Source of the DNA: Candidatus Omnitrophota bacterium
Lineage (GTDB): Bacteria; Omnitrophota; Gorgyraeia; Gygaellales; Profunditerraquicolaceae
Assembly: GCA_028706895.1 (NCBI GenBank)
Contig: JAQTVG010000059.1
Location: forward strand, 1-6,518
Direction of reading: 5' to 3'
DNA length: 6,518 nucleotides
Shown here: piece by piece, positions 6,445 through 6,518 of the stretch
Numbering within the stretch: the first letter of the stretch is position 1
How the letters are laid out: each line of letters opens with the position of its first letter
The notes under the pieces: model-generated
The model's input: the letters and a program-made list of their open reading frames with translations, nothing else
Told to the model about the DNA's origin: nothing
Database searches by the model: none
Translations under genes and position numbers: made by a program

Positions 6445-6518
6445 TGTTTCCCATTCTTTAATAATTCGGTTATCGTGACGAATTCATACCCCTTTTCCCT
6501 CAGCTTCTCCACCAATCT
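6441..6518 (-). CDS. Probable polysaccharide deacetylase, C-terminal fragment
   Basis: The right edge holds the last 25 codons of a gene entering from outside, ending with TGA at 6443-6441. The peptide includes LVEKLREKGYEFVTITELL, the typical C-terminus of NodB-type (CE4) polysaccharide deacetylases, where a final helix precedes a [KE]GY.FVT[VIL].ELL motif. Such enzymes remove N-acetyl groups from sugar polymers or lipid-linked sugars. The catalytic Asp/His residues lie outside the window, so the call rests on the short tail alone. The stop overlaps the GT39 start as ATGA, which supports one operon and is consistent with a sugar transfer and deacetylation pair acting on envelope glycolipids. 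Confidence 0.6.
   Translation of the reverse strand, partial: RLVEKLREKGYEFVTITELLKNGKQ

Overview
The window looks like part of a bacterial chromosome, most likely a Gram-negative-type (diderm) uncultured lineage. The gene content is a Wzx-type flippase, a GT39/ArnT-like transferase and a lipoprotein M48 protease. The protein style and the GGGAC-type palindromic repeat would suit Candidatus Omnitrophota, but that placement is an impression from memory and was not tested. No phage, plasmid, CRISPR or RNA gene is visible.

Layout. (1) Positions 1-130, minus strand: the first 43 codons of a glycoside hydrolase family 1 enzyme that runs off the left edge. (2) Positions 131-202: a divergent intergenic region with back-to-back promoters. 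(3) Positions 203-1489, plus strand: a Wzx/RfbX-like polysaccharide flippase. (4) Positions 1495-2841, minus strand: one uninterrupted ORF fusing a complete Maf nucleotide pyrophosphatase to a complete M48 metalloprotease lipoprotein, with the lipoprotein signal sequence in the middle. It converges on the flippase with a 5-nt gap. (5) Positions 2848-2932: an 85-bp double palindrome that fills the gap between maf-M48 and the next gene and provides that gene's stop codon. (6) Positions 2930-4174, minus: a YhiN/HI0933-family flavoprotein. (7) Positions 4182-4742, minus: pyrE. (8) Positions 4743-4788: a compact gap holding a probable terminator overlapped by a near-consensus promoter for pyrE. (9) Positions 4789-6444, minus: a GT39 membrane glycosyltransferase. 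(10) Positions 6441-6518, minus: the last 25 codons of a probable polysaccharide deacetylase, joined to the GT39 gene by an ATGA overlap.

The minus-strand genes form two transcription units. The deacetylase tail and the GT39 gene form an envelope-glycan unit ending at the terminator. pyrE, yhiN and perhaps maf-M48 form a housekeeping unit started by the pyrE promoter. The flippase and the GH1 enzyme are divergently expressed and also concern glycans.

The most notable points are the Maf-M48 fusion with its internal lipoprotein signal, the palindromic element that supplies a stop codon and abuts the next start codon, and three promoters placed so that transcription should begin at or within about 4 nt of the start codon. 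None of the six visible start codons has a convincing Shine-Dalgarno sequence, which suggests leaderless or SD-independent initiation. I did not find a clearly new multi-gene system.
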